Assembly: GCA_023055425.1 (NCBI GenBank)
Contig: JALGPY010000004.1
Coordinates: forward strand, 111,083,504-111,147,503
Source: Linanthus parryae
Taxonomy: Eukaryota; Streptophyta; Magnoliopsida; Ericales; Polemoniaceae
Length of the DNA: 64,000 nucleotides
Direction: 5' to 3'
Position 1 is the stretch's first letter. Each line of letters opens with the position of its first letter. Shown here piece by piece: positions 12,612 to 24,858 of the stretch. The notes beneath the pieces are model-generated. The model saw only the letters and a list, made by a program, of their open reading frames with translations, was not told where the DNA came from and ran no database searches. The translations under genes were made by a program, and so were the position numbers.

Positions 12612-13509
12612 CATAGTTTTTAAAACCGGACCGGACCGGCCGGTCCGACCGGTCGGACCGGTGAACCGGCCGGTGAACCGGCCGGTGAACGGTTCGGTTC
12701 AAACATCAGACCGTATATGCATGAACCGGTCAAACCCGGTCAAAAACCGGCCGGTTTTGTGGTCCAACTGGTGAACCGGTCGGCAAAAAACCGGCCGGTT
12801 TTCGGAATCTCTGCTTCTGGGTCGACGACGGGAACGAGAGAGGAAGCAGTTGGCGACGGTGATAAAGGCGGTTGGAGATGTGGGTTCGCCGGAGTGGAGG
12901 ACGAAGTGGAGGTGGTGGTGCTTCGGCCAAAACAAGCAGCGGTGGTGGCGGTGTTCTCTCGGTAAAACAGGGGGTTTGAGTGAGTTGTGACTTGTGAGTG
13001 AATGCGTGAGAAAAATCTACGAGGGATCAATGGGAATATAAGGGATCGATTTGAATTTGATATCGAGTTGGGTTGTTGGAGTTTACCGATCGATTGGCAG
13101 TAGATTGATCTCATCTTGTTGTGTTTTCCGTTGGAGTGTGGAGAGAGAGGGGTGGGTTACTGGGTTCGTGGGTTTAGGTTGTTAGAGAAATTGAGGTCGT
13201 ATAAGGGGCACCAACAAATTAGAGAAATAAGTTAGGGTGTTTTTGTTGCACAAAAAGTTAGTGAAAAATATACAAAGGACCCCTCAACTTTAGGAAAAGA
13301 TAAAAACAAGCTATTCTTGATTAATTTCACATTTTACATTATATCTTTATTACACATATAAATAAAAATAATTTTTTTACATATTATAAAAAATGTGCGA
13401 TTGAACCGGTCCGACCATCGGTCCGACCGGTCCGACCATCGGTCCGACCGGTCCGACCGTGAACCGGTGTCTCACCGGTTCGATGGTCGGTCCGGTTTTT
13501 AAAACTTTG
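12612..13509. mobile_element. hAT MITE with CCGGACCGG subterminal repeats in the Tekay leader
   Basis: Ends are CATAGTTTTTAAAACCGGAC and, inverted, CAAAGTTTTAAAAACCGGAC. The flanking CCTGCGAT (12604-12611 and 13510-13517) is a perfect 8-bp duplication. Both subterminal zones are packed with ACCGG/CCGGT units (12625-12800 and 13400-13500), which in hAT elements are often transposase-binding repeats. The 898-bp interior has no transposase. The insertion lies between the primer binding site and gag, so it postdates the retrotransposon. Confidence 0.85.
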
Positions 13510-13531
13510 CCTGCGATACTACACCGGGAGA

Positions 13532-14743
13532 GTGAGCCAAGAACAAATGGCAGATGAAAGAAACAACCAACCGACAGTGGAACAACTAGCTGCACAAATG
13601 GCACAGATGACGCAAATCATGGACCGAGTGGTTAGTAATGAAGAGCGTGGAAGACAAAGCTATGCCAAGCAGATAGCTAATCTGAATCCTCGCCAATTCA
13701 GTGGGAAGGAAGATCCCGTTGAACTGGAGAACTGGATCTGACATTTCGAGAAGCTGCTTAGGGTTGTGCATTGCCCTGATGATGAGAAGATCAACTGCGC
13801 CATCATCCATCTGTCACATGACGCAGATGATTGGTGGACAACCAGTCAAGAAGTCTTGCAGGCTCGACCCAACTTCAACTGGGAAGCCTTTAAGGCTGCT
13901 CTTAGGACCCGGTTCTACCCAGCACATGTCAAGATACTTAAGTGCAATGAGTTCAACAATCTGAAACAAGGGAACGGCTCAGTTACGGACTACTTCAAAA
14001 AGTTCGTGGAACTACTGAGGTTCGCAGGCCACACTGTACCCGATGAGGATGATAAGATCAACAAGTTCATTTCGGGACTACACCTCCAGTTGCAGAAGAT
14101 CATGCGTAGCAGGACTTACAACACTTTACACGAGGCATACGATCGAGCAGCTGACATGTGGCAAGTCCAGGAGGTGCAAGATGAGTTTCGCGGGAAACGC
14201 AAGGTAGCTGAAGCAGGAGGTAGCAACAGTAACAAGAAGTTGAAGCCAAACAATGGAGGGAACCATCAAAACCAACAGTGGCAGGTAGCTCAGCCAGTTC
14301 GTCGCTACATCTGCAAGAGATGCCACCAAAACCACCCAGGAATAGACTGTATGGGGAACTTGGTCATCTGCCACAACTGTAGCAGAAAGGGACATCGTGC
14401 TTATGAATGTCGAGCTCGACCAGGCGGGAATCAACAGGTGAACCAAGGAGGGAACTATCAGAGGCAACCCCAGAACAACTATCTGGGAAACCGCCAGCAA
14501 TATGGGAACCAACAACCAGCAATCCTGCAGATCGGATATGGGAACAGGAACCCTGGAAACCGCAACAACCAGGGAGATGGCTATGGAAGGCAGCCAAACT
14601 ACAACCAGGGGAATGCAGGACAGCATGGAGCTCAGAACCGCAACAACAATGCTGGTCATGAAGGTAATGTGAACACTGGAGCTGGAGCAGGAGGATCTGG
14701 AACTCAGAATGCCAATGTGGGAAGGATTCATGACAAAGACTGA
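13532..14743 (+). pseudogene. gag of the Tekay element, with an internal stop
   Basis: Capsid/nucleocapsid protein starting at ATG 13532. The retrotransposon gag region covers roughly residues 40-200. There are two zinc knuckles: CKRCHQNHPGIDC, then the canonical CX2CX4HX4C CHNCSRKGHRAYEC. A Q/N/G-rich tail follows. An in-frame TGA at 13739-13741 interrupts the reading frame; related gags as I recall them have Arg here, so CGA to TGA (CpG deamination) is the simple explanation. The frame then stays open to a TGA ending at 14743, beyond which the polyprotein continues in another frame, implying an indel near 14730. Confidence 0.85.
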
Positions 14744-17700
14744 GGCTGAAGCCGCTCACGGGGTTGTCACGAGTACTTTCCTTGTCCATGAGCATCGAGC
14801 CTTTATATTATTTTATTCTGGCGCATCATACTCATTCATATCATTATCATTTGCTGAGAAATTGAGTTTGAATAAGTCTGCTAGGAAATCTATTCCAGTA
14901 GCAACACCCACTGGCCACATAGCAGTTTGTGACACTGTATATGAAGGAGTAGAAGTCAAAATTCTAGCCTACACCTTGCAAGCGGATTTGATTAAGTTCG
15001 ATCTTAAAGGCATAGACGTCATCCTAGGGATGGATTGGCTTAGCAAATATCGAGCCGTCATTGATTGTTATGATCAGAAGGTTAGGCTAAGAGGACCCAA
15101 CAGTGATAAGATTTCTTATCGCGAAATTAAGAAGGAGCCCTGCATTAGACTAGTGTCAGCAATGACCATAGTCAACCAAGTGAAGAAAGGGAACCCTGCC
15201 TACTTGTGCTACATCCAGGATGTGTCCAAGAGGGAGAATGTGTTGGAAGAGATACATGTTGTGAAGGAATTTCCCGACGTATTTCCAGACGAGATTCCAG
15301 GTATGCCACCCAAAAGAGAAGTGGAGTTTACTCTGGACTTAGCACCCGGAACCGGGCCGATCTCGAAAGCGCTGTATCGAATGGCACCAGCTGAACTGAA
15401 GGAGCTGAAGGACCAATTGCAAGAACTGCTACAGAAAGGATACATAAGGCCAAGTGTTTCACCATGGGGAGCACCAGTGCTTTTCGTAAAGAAGAAAGAT
15501 GGAAGCTTAAGGCTATGCATTGACTACCGTGAGTTGAACAATGCAACCATCAAGAATAAGTACCCTCTACCCCGGATTGACGACTTGTTCGATCAATTAC
15601 AAGGAGCTAGTTTCTTTTCAAAGATTGACTTGAGGTCAGGGTACCATCAACTTCGGGTAGCCGAAAAAGATATCCCGAAGACAGCCTTTAGAACGAGGTA
15701 TGGCCATTACGAGTTCACAGTAATGCCCTTCGGTCTAACCAATGCACCTGCAGTGTTTATGGACCTGATGAACCGAGTGATGAGGCCATTCCTAGACCGT
15801 TTCGTTGTCGTCTTCATTGATGACATCCTTGTGTACTCGAAGGACGAGGAGAAGCACGAGGAACATCTCAGAGAAGTGTTGCAAACTCTGAGACAAGAAC
15901 GGTTGTATGCCAAGTTGTCCAAGTGTGAATTTTGGCTGAATCGAGTTCCATTTCTGGGTCACATCATCTCGAAGGAGGGAATATCAGTGGATCCAGGAAA
16001 GATTTCAGCAGTCAAAGATTGGCCCACGCCGAAGAATGTGTCCGAGATAAGGAGTTTTCTTTGCTTAGCAGGATACTACAGGCGTTTCGTGAAGGATTTC
16101 TCCAAGATTTCCAGGCCACTAACTGCGCTGACGAAGAAGACTGTGAAGTATCATTGGGACGACAAATGTGAAGAAACATTTCAGACCCTGAAGGAGAAGC
16201 TGACTACAGCGCCAGTATTAGCCTTACCAAACGGCTCCGGCGAGTTTGAAGTGTACGCGATGCATCGAAGAAAGGGCTAGGATGTGTACTTATGCAGGAT
16301 AGAAGGGTAATTGCCTATGCTTCAAGGCAGCTGAAACCCCACGAAGAAAATTATGCTACTCACGACTTAGAGTTAGCAGCAATTGTCTTCGCGCTGAAGA
16401 TATGGAGGCACCACTTATATGGAGCAGTTTGCAAGCTCTACACCGATCACCGCAGTCTAAAGTACATCTTCACACAAAAGCTGAACAACAGACAACGAAG
16501 ATGGCTAGAGATCATCAAGGACTACGACTTGCGCATCCGGTACCATGAAGGGAAGGCAAACGTAGTTGCTGATGCATTGAGTCGAAAGGCGAGCCATGCC
16601 TTGAACGCAATGATAGTTTTGCCAGAATGGTTGTGCCATGAATTCCGAAAGCTCGAGATTGAGGTAGTGGATCAAGGAGGAGTGCAGAACTTGCTCAGCA
16701 GTATGACAGCCGTACCAGACTTCCTCGGAGAAATAAGGAGTAACCAAGCTGGAGACGTGAAGCTAGAAAGAATCCGGAAGAAAATCGCGAAAGGAAAAGC
16801 CAACGACTTCAAGATTCACGAGGATGGAAGCATTCGCTACAAAGGAAGGTGGTGTGTACCACAGAAGTGTGCAGAAACTAAGGAGAGATTGATGTGTGAA
16901 GCTCACAACACACCTTACTCAGTACACCCTGGAGGCGACAAGCTCTACAAAGATTTGAAGAAGATGTTCTGGTGGCCTAACATGAAGAAGGAGGTAGCGG
17001 AATTCGTAGCCAGATGCTTAACGTGTCAGAAGGTGAAATTCGAACACAAGAGGATGGGAGGCTTAGTTCAGCCACTAGACGTACCAGTTTGGAAGTGGGA
17101 TTCCATTTCGATGGATTTCGTGACCGCTTTGCCGACGTCAAAGAACGGACTCAACCATATATGGGTAGTGGTAGATCGACTGACAAAGACAGCTAGGTTC
17201 ATTCCGATGAAGGACACTTGGAACATGGAGCAAAGATCAGACGCGTATATTAAAAACATAGTGAGGTATCATGGGGTTCGAAGTTCGATAATTTCTGATA
17301 GGGACCCTAACTTCCTATCTCATTTTTGGCGAGCTCTTCAGGAAGCATTGGGAACTCAGTTGAGGTTCAGTACAGCGTTTCACCTAGCTACAGACAGACA
17401 AACAGAAAGGACCATTCAGACATTGGAAGATATGCTAAGAGCTTGTGTCATGGACTTACAAGGCTCATGGTTGACAAACTACCTTTGATAGAGTTCTCCT
17501 ACAACAACAGTTATCACGCCAGCATTGGCATGGCACCGTATGAAGCTTTGTACGGAAGAAAGTGCCGATCACCACTATGTTGGAACGACATCAGCGAGAC
17601 GATAGTAATTGGCCCGCAAGTTATCGAGGATATGACGGATCAAGTACGACTAATCCAGCAAAGAATGAAGGCAGCTCAAGACAGACAGAAGTCTTATGCA

Positions 17701-18159
17701 TATCAGAAAAGAAGGCCATTGGAATTCCAGATTGGAGAAAAAGCGTTTCTCAGGGTTTCACCTACCAAGGGAGTAACAAGATTCAATCAGAAAGGGAAAT
17801 TGAGCCCAAAGTTTATCGGACCCTACGACATTTTGGAGAGAATTGGGGAAGTTGCTTATCGACTAGACTTACCTTCGAACTTGGGGCGAGTACACAATGT
17901 CTTTCATGTTTCACAACTGAAAAAGTACGTCCCACACCCATCTCATGTGCTAGACCCTGAACCAGTCGAGTTAGACCCGTCTCTTGCATACGAGGAGCAC
18001 CCTGTCAAGATTCTGGACACTAAGACAAGAGACACTCGCACCAGGAGCGTTAAGCTGGTGAAAGTTTTATGGAAGAACCATCAGACAGAAGAGGCTACTT
18101 GGGAAGCGGAAGATGAAATGAGAAAGAAGTATCCCCACCTATTTAATGAGGTAAATTGA
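14709..18159 (+). pseudogene. pol of the Tekay element (protease, RT, RNase H, integrase, chromodomain), frameshifted
   Basis: Three frames carry one polyprotein. 14709-16256 holds protease and reverse transcriptase. The protease motif reads FYSGAS, with Tyr (codon 14814-14816) instead of the catalytic Asp; RT has the [10 protein letters not shown] core. One base appears lost near 16257, after which RNase H (DASKKGLG, then [10 protein letters not shown] and VVADALSRK) and integrase follow in the next frame, with Cys pair CLTCQ and catalytic residues in [16 protein letters not shown] and QTERTIQ. A second one-base loss near 17470 shifts to the frame 17471-18159. That frame carries the GPYDILERIGEVAYRLDLP module and a chromodomain-like end (VKVLWKNHQTEEATWE). 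The RNase H acidic residues are kept, but the whole is not translatable as one protein. Confidence 0.9.
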
Positions 18160-18365
18160 GTTCCGGGGACGTCACTCCCTAAGGAGGGGAGGATGTAACC
18201 TTTCGCTTTTAACACCCTTACGTTTATAAAATAAATCTTAGTATGTTCTGTTAACCCTAGTGCTGATATAATTTGTGCATCATCATATAGACATATATTT
18301 GCATTTTATAGACACGTTATTATTGAGTATGAGTGGATTTAGCTTCGAGGACGAAGCTTTTCTTT

Positions 18366-18378
18366 AAGGGGGGAAGGA
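18366..18378 (+). promoter_or_regulatory. Polypurine tract
   Basis: AAGGGGGGAAGGA lies directly against the TG start of the 3' LTR, where the plus-strand primer is expected. Confidence 0.85.
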
Positions 18379-18645
18379 TGTAATACCCCGTCTATTTGTG
18401 AAGGGTAAATTGGGTAATTGGAAAAAATAAAATTTAATTTTTATTCCGAGTAATGGGTTGATATATTTTTGGGTTCAAAATATAGTCGTAAAGTTTATAT
18501 AATGATTTTATAGAAAACAGTATTTTTATTGTGTATTTATTTAGCATTTTATGTAGTTTATTTATATATATACCAAAAGTGTGAACACAACCCACTAGAT
18601 TGACCAACCCATTGGTACAACTATAACACACTAGCTAGCTAACTT

Positions 18646-18691
<46 letters not shown>

Positions 18692-21501
18692 AAGCCAAGG
18701 TCGGTTAATGAAACCAACATCTCCAAGTAGCAAACTCTTTAAATAATACCTCTCTCTCTTTTGTTTCTCACACCAAAACACACATCAGACAAAACTCTCC
18801 ATCCTCTCTCTCTCATCAACCCACGGCACCATCACCACCACCCGAACCACCTTCATCACCAGCAGCCACCTCTTCTCTCCCTCTCCTCTCCCTCTCTGCC
18901 ACTCACCACCAGCAGCAGCAGCAGCTGCTCCCGCCGACGAGGAGGCAGCCCACCACCACTCCGCCGACCCACCCGACGGGAACCGACCATCGCCATCTCA
19001 GCCTCTCTCTCTCCCTCGCAGATTTGAGCCTCTGACCCTCCTCCTCCCTCTGCATCGACCCAAGGACGAGCAGAGAGCAGCATCGCCGCCGAGAAGGCCG
19101 CCAAACACCTCCGGCGAACCAACCCGACGGCGAAACGCCGCCACCCACCTCTGCCTCTCTTTCTCCCTCACTGTTTGAACCCCTGAACCACCTCACCCTC
19201 TCTGTTTCTTCGCAAAGAGAAGCTTTAGCAGCAGCAACTCGCTGCAGTGCACCAGAACCACCACCATCGCCGCCGGCCACCATTAAATCCGGCGAGAAGC
19301 TCACCCGAGCTAACCGGAGCGACCCACTCTCTCCCGTTGGTACCAAAATACTCCTGGAGGTCCGAGGAGTACTCTAGAAACATCAAACAGAGCCCTCAAC
19401 GCCAGATTCATCGCCGGTGTTCATCACCGCCGACCGCCACCTTCGAGGACGTAACCTGCTTCGTTTCTTGACCGTTCCTCGCGATTTTTCGCGTAGGTGA
19501 GTCCTAAATCACTCTCTAGTTCATTTCTAATCATCAAAATCGCATCTTGTTAGCTCTAACACGAATCGGGTATGTTGGGTTTGAGTTGTATGCTTGTGTT
19601 CATAAAAGGGGTTGTTTATGTAATTTCTGAAAAGTTGAGGGCAAGATGTATACTGCATGTTTAGTTTCTCAAAGGTTGGGGGTGATTTGTGTATTTTACC
19701 AAAATGCATATTTATATAAACTTTAAAATTTTATTTTTGGATTTATGTTATAAACTAATATTTATATATATTATTTTGACTATATAAAAGTAAATAAGTT
19801 GTTAATTACCTAGAGTTATATTTATATGAAATATTGCTGTTTTTATAAGCAAGATAAAATGTGTTATTTGGTTTAATAATATAATTTCGGGTTGATTAAC
19901 TAAATATTTAAAGTGCTTGTAAACTAGTGTTTTGAGTAAAAGAGATTATTTTGTGTACATTGATAAAAATAAATAAGTTGGAAGTTAGTTTGTGAAATAA
20001 ATATTAAGTATACTTTTAAATAAATAAAAATTCATAATACTATTATTTGATATTACTTGAATATTTTCAATAAGATATTAGAAATTATTTATTTAACATA
20101 AGTTTATAATTATATATGTATACGACTTGTTTTATTGAAATAATCATTTGGTGAATTTTATTTGACTATTTAATTCTTATATAGTATACATATTTTCTAA
20201 TAAATAAATAGCTATAATTGAATTAGTTTGAAATAATTTGTATAGTCACTTATGAATAAATAGTTTGTTAAATTATTATTTCCTACAAAATAAGAATGTA
20301 TAAGCTTAATATTGTATTTATTTCTCAATAACTTTACAAGTTTATATTTATATAAGTTATAATATTTTATGAGGAAAATATAAGTGTTAACTAAATAATT
20401 TTTTTATGCTATTAATTAATGGGGTTAAGGGGGATAATTTCGAATGAGAAATTAGGAGATATAGCATTTTTGCATACTTGCATAATTAGACGTGTAATTA
20501 ATTCAGGAATTATAAATTGTAGGTGATGAATTCGTAGACGAGGGCTACGTGTATCTGTAGGAGCTATCGTGATATTTGTCGTGCTTCTTGAGGTGAGTAA
20601 ATATGCCTAACCTAGTGTGTCCGTCCTTCTTTCGTGTCCAATTATTTTCATGATTTTTACGTCTCAAATGAGATTTGTTATTTAAGTGCTTGACTTGATA
20701 TTTCAATTACTTGTTTATTGATTCTTTTGGAAACTGTCACATGAAATTAATAATACGTAATAACGTAAAGTGAAAACAGTTGTGCGGTGGAACCCTATTC
20801 AAATTCTTCTACATATTGTGATTATTATATTTGGCTCGGTTGCCATTGCCCCGAGTCGCACCATGTACTCACCCTTCTGGCCGCTAGAGTCTTAAGGGGG
20901 TGTCGACACTTAAGGTCTTGGTTGCATGCGAGATGGTTGGTTTTGTATTATTGGATTGGTTTGTTCCCCGCTACAACTAAATAAAAAATGTGGATTTTTC
21001 ATATGGATGATGGATGGACTTGATTTATTTTGGAAAATATGGAAATGGATTGGGAATATTTAATGATGAGTAATTTACAATGGTCATATGAAATAATATG
21101 TTGTTTACTTACTCATTATTCCTCTTTTATTTAAAAATAAAATATGCCTCTTTCCGATTTACATGTTGGGGTGTTTACTTGCTCAGCGTTTGTGCTGACT
21201 TTGGAAAAACTGCGGTCTTGTTTCTTTCCCCCGCAGGTCTAGGTGAAGGGAGCTCGGCTTAACGGGAACCGCTGCCTCACCTAGTTTATCTAGTATTCAA
21301 ATAATTGAAACACCTAGACAATGTTTCATCCCGTTTAATAGTATGTAATGTTTCACTTTTGAAGACTTATGGTTTGTAATAAATAATTATGCGATGTTTG
21401 TTTTGTTTACCACTCTATCTCCCCCGCACCAGGGAGTGATCTCGGGCGCGGGGCGTCGGTATTCCCGCACTTCTCCCCACGGCGAGGTGCGGGGTGTCGC
21501 A
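18379..21501 (+). repeat. 3' LTR of the Tekay element
   Basis: 3,123 bp, the direct repeat of 9059-12200. The clearest difference is the A-rich block: here a pure run of 43 A (18647-18689), in the 5' LTR a longer interrupted A/C/G run (about 9330-9390). Confidence 0.95.
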
Positions 21502-21880
21502 TTTTAGCTAGTAACGTTCTCTGTGGGATTGTTTTCTCTAATGTTGTAGGTTTTTTTTTGCTTTGAATCTTTGTTATAGCAAAATGTTGTATGTTTTTTC
21601 TGAATGTTGTAGCTAACTTTTTTTTGAAAATTTAATGGAGGTGTTCTTGGTGTTCTTGATGTTCTTGACGATAAATGATGGGCAATATAGTCCAAAAAAT
21701 ACACATGGGCAATATTGTCCGAAATAATTCAATTAACCACTTTTTTTAACGGAACCTAACAGAGGGTGAAAACTGTCCACGGAATACTCCGTTAAATGGG
21801 TGCGGAGTGTCTTTATCCAAAACCCAGGGTAGCGGGGTGGAATTTTCCCTAAACTCAGGGGTGGTCAGTGTCTTTTACCC

Positions 21881-21889
21881 TATATATAT

Positions 21890-21928
<39 letters not shown>

Positions 21929-21929
21929 A
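21881..21929. repeat. TA/CA microsatellite
   Basis: Alternating TA, then CA, then TA units between the MULE and the solo LTR. It served as target for at least the MULE. Confidence 0.9.
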
Positions 21930-22324
21930 TAACAACCCATATTCTATCATAGGAGTGTTATAGTATTTAACAAGTCGGGAAATTTCCAAGAATGCGAGAA
22001 CATATTAGTTCGATGTTAGTGTTAGTCGTAATAAGACGTTTGAGAGAATGTGTGGGATTTCGTAGTAATTAATTGTTTGATTTATGTATTTTGATAAGTT
22101 ATGTTTTTTTATTAAGTTAAGTTATTGTAACTAAATGCCATGATAAAAAAAATAAAGATAAAGGTTTTGAAAATGAAGGGTGACTCGATAACTTCGCATG
22201 ATGCATGGGGTCAAATTCTTCAACTTTGAAAACTAGGGAATGTAGTTGTTTTTATGTAAATATTTTTTTCATATACATATGCATAATACGTTTACATATA
22301 CAATACTTGTATATATACTTATCT

Positions 22325-22409
22325 TATTTTTTCGTCAACCGGGTTTGAACCCGGGACCTCATGCAGGGGCTTCCAACGCTCTACCACTTAAGCTACCACC
22401 CTAGCTGAT
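22325..22409 (-). mobile_element. Short tRNA-derived SINE, copy 2, with 15-bp target duplication
   Basis: On the minus strand there is a head with A box TAGCTTAAGTGG and B box GGGTTCAAACCC, ending GACGAAAAAATA. It is flanked by perfect 15-bp direct repeats TATATATACTTATCT (22310-22324 and 22410-22424). Length is only 85 bp. The tRNA-like cloverleaf is incomplete, and the long target duplication with A-rich tail shows retroposition. Confidence 0.8.
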
Positions 22410-23545
22410 TATATATACTTATCTATTTATACATTTCCTATACTTATATTTATATCCATACCATATGTATTACTATAGCATATGATAATACGTGTAAATA
22501 TACTCTCTATCCATACGTATTTATATCGCATATATCTACCAACCTTTCTCTATTTAAATCACATCATTCTACTTCTTCTTCTTCACCGTTCATCATCTCC
22601 TTCTTCTTATCCAACTGTACAACAACCATCACCAAAACCACCATCACCACCGTGACCAACTCTGCCCTCTCACTCTCCTTCTATCTCTCTCTGCCGGATG
22701 AGAAGCAGCAGCAGCTGACACCGCCAGAACTGCTGTCGTGAAGGGACGAGAGCAGCCCCGACGGGGAAGCTTCCACCACCACTTCCCCTTCTATCCCTCA
22801 CTTCCTCTCTCACCGGCGAGCAGAACGACAGCAGCAGCAAAATCGCTGCCCAACACCATCACTGCCACCGACGAAGGAAAGGATGCTGGAAATAGCCCCG
22901 ACGAGCATCAACGACAGCGAACTCGGCCCTCCTCGTTTATTCGCCGATTTTAGTCATTTTTGGCGCAAGTAATCTCCAATTACCTTCCTTATTCATTTTT
23001 GGTAATCAAAATCACATTTTTATAGCTAGAAATTGTGTTTTGGATCGAGTGGGTTGGGTGTGTGTCGTGTATACCGTGAGTGTTTTGCAGGGGCCATTCT
23101 GCCTTTTCAAAAACTATGGGGGTTTGTTGTGTCTTTCAAATTAACTGGTACTTCCTCCGTTATCTTTCTTTCTTCACACTTTTTGTGGCACATGTTTTAA
23201 GGAAACCTGAAACCTTGTGCCAATGTCAAATATGCCCTGCCCTCTCCCTCTAATTACTGTCATGTCCCTATTGTTACAGCCCACTAATTAGCCTCTTCTA
23301 GTTTTGCACAAATGAACAAGAACAACATCAAGAACAAATCAAGTGCAAATCTAAAAAAGATCTGGACAAAATATTGTTGACAAAAATTTTGGTCTAAATT
23401 TAACAACATCAGGAACAAATATCTCTTTCATAATATTGTACCAAATTTAACAACAACAATATCAAGAACAAAGATCTCATACAAAAAAAATGATGGATCA
23501 AATTTAACAACAACAATATCCAGACACCACCAAGATCCGGTGCCA

Positions 23546-23546
<1 letters not shown>

Positions 23547-23576
<30 letters not shown>

Positions 23577-23642
23577 AAGAAGAAGAAGAAGAAGAAGAAG
23601 AAGAAGAAGAAGAAGAAGAAGAAGAAGAAGAAGAAGAAGAAG
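23547..23642. repeat. (AAG)n microsatellite
   Basis: About 31 AAG units without interruption. The poly-Leu and poly-Ser open frames on the minus strand are products of this repeat. Confidence 0.95.
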
Positions 23643-23957
23643 GAACGCTGCCATCGCCACCACCAGCCACCTCCAAGATCTGAAGCAGAACAAAAAGAAA
23701 GTAAGGAAAAACGTATCTACATAGAGAGGAAGGTGAAGAAGAACAAGAAGAAACAGATTCACCATGCCGCCGCCACGCCAACACCTCACCGTCGTTGGCA
23801 TTCATTCGATCGGAAATAGACCTCACCATCGCCGTTAGTTTGAACGGGCGCCGCCTCACCACCTCCATGGTCCCTTTATCTCTTTATGTCTCTCTCTATC
23901 TCTACGCCTCTATCTTTCTCGATCTGAAATGGATCTGGAATGTGAGAAAGAGGGAGA

Positions 23958-23960
23958 GAA

Positions 23961-23998
<38 letters not shown>
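23958..23998. repeat. GA-rich microsatellite
   Basis: GAGAGA tract inside the mariner-like element. Confidence 0.9.
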
Positions 23999-24001
<3 letters not shown>

Positions 24002-24858
24002 TGAATATACTCATGCACGAAAGCGGGATGTGTCGTTCTCTTCCTAGGGTTTCTAGGGAAGAACAATACGGGCAGACTAGAGAGAGTTAGAGAGAGAGAG
24101 TACCGAGAAAGAAATGAGTTTGGTCTGATTAGGTTGGTTGTTATTGGGGTTAGTGGGCTTATTCGGGAATAGATTAGGTTAATTGGATTGGGTAATTTTA
24201 AAAATTGGGTCTAATTTGATCTGCTAAATGTGTGAGATAATTGAAAGTGGGTTTTTACGAAGGATAGAATGGTCATTTACCCTCTAAAAATATGTTAAAA
24301 CGGAAAGGGGAAGATAGATAGAGAAGGGACGAAAATAGAAACTTGGAACATACATAGAATGGAGGAAGTATATTAATAAGGGGTGACTAAGTGTACATTT
24401 TGGAGTTCTTAAGGGAGCTATTTGTAGTTTATGTTTTGTGTATTATTAATTATTGTTTATTAACATTTAAAACATTATCTACAGTTTACTAATTTATTAT
24501 TTAAGATATATGTGTGTGTGTGTGTATTACAATGCTAATGTAAATGGAGTATTTCATTAAATGAGAATAAGTTATAATTTAACATTTATAATTGATTTTC
24601 TTGAAATTTATTCTAACTAAAATATATTTTGAATATTTGAGAAAAAATTATATGTTTTAATCGAGAATCGTGCGACAATCTATTCTAAACGAAAAGGAGA
24701 TAGTTTCAAGATTTGTGAACAATAAAATAGTTCATATTATTTTATTAAATATTCTACCTTATTAAAGTGAGTTTCGCTTGGAAAATTTAAATAGTAATAT
24801 ATGACTTATCAAAATACATTTTTCTCTATTAAAAAGGTGTCCCTTATAATTATCAATA

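Larger units (their letters stand above)
9059..21501 (+). mobile_element. Tekay-type Ty3/chromovirus LTR retrotransposon, degenerate
   Basis: A complete 12.4-kb structure: LTRs (9059-12200, 18379-21501) opening TGTAATACCCCG and closing TCGCA, 5-bp target duplications TTTTA (9054-9058 and 21502-21506), a primer binding site, gag, protease, reverse transcriptase, RNase H, integrase, a chromodomain-like C terminus and a polypurine tract. Domain order (integrase last, then chromodomain) and 3.1-kb LTRs fit the Tekay/Del clade. The coding part has at least one stop, three frameshifts and a lost protease Asp, so it cannot move by itself. The two LTRs differ at only a few positions per hundred by eye, so insertion is fairly recent; no divergence was computed. 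Confidence 0.92.
6928..21880. mobile_element. Non-autonomous Mutator-like element (MULE), split by nested insertions
   Basis: The ends are inverted repeats of about 100 bp. The left begins GGGTAAAAGACACTGACCAC and the right, reverse complemented, begins identically and continues in parallel through TTTTGGATAAAGACACTCCG. Flanks are TATATATAT on both sides (6919-6927 and 21881-21889). That is a 9-bp duplication as expected for Mutator, although it sits in a TA repeat and is only weakly diagnostic. Removing the nested hAT (7559-8386) and LTR element (9059-21501) leaves about 1.7 kb without transposase. The interior holds GC-richer sequence (about 7200-7440 and 8395-8830), possibly captured host DNA as in Pack-MULEs, but no donor gene is identified. 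Confidence 0.75.
23151..24368. mobile_element. Large Stowaway/mariner-like element
   Basis: Starts CTTCCTCCGTT and ends AATGGAGGAAG (inverted), flanked by TA on both sides (23149-23150 and 24369-24370). This is the Tc1/mariner insertion signature with the CTCCCTCCGT-type end. It is 1.2 kb with no transposase, and contains AAG and GA microsatellites. Its insertion splits the solo LTR. Confidence 0.65.

Noticed and set aside
12699..13114. Overlapping open frames on both strands inside 12612-13509
   Set aside because: They fall in the GC-rich CCGG repeats of a hAT MITE; no protein family features and no codon structure.
15206..15922. Several short open frames on both strands within the retrotransposon pol
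   Set aside because: Shadows of the reverse transcriptase frame.
22325..22409. tRNA gene on the minus strand
   Set aside because: A and B boxes are good, but the cloverleaf stems do not pair throughout, and the unit has 15-bp target duplications with an A-rich tail. It is a SINE.
23409..23868. Open frames with long poly-Leu or poly-Ser runs
   Set aside because: Produced by the (AAG)n microsatellite read on the minus strand.
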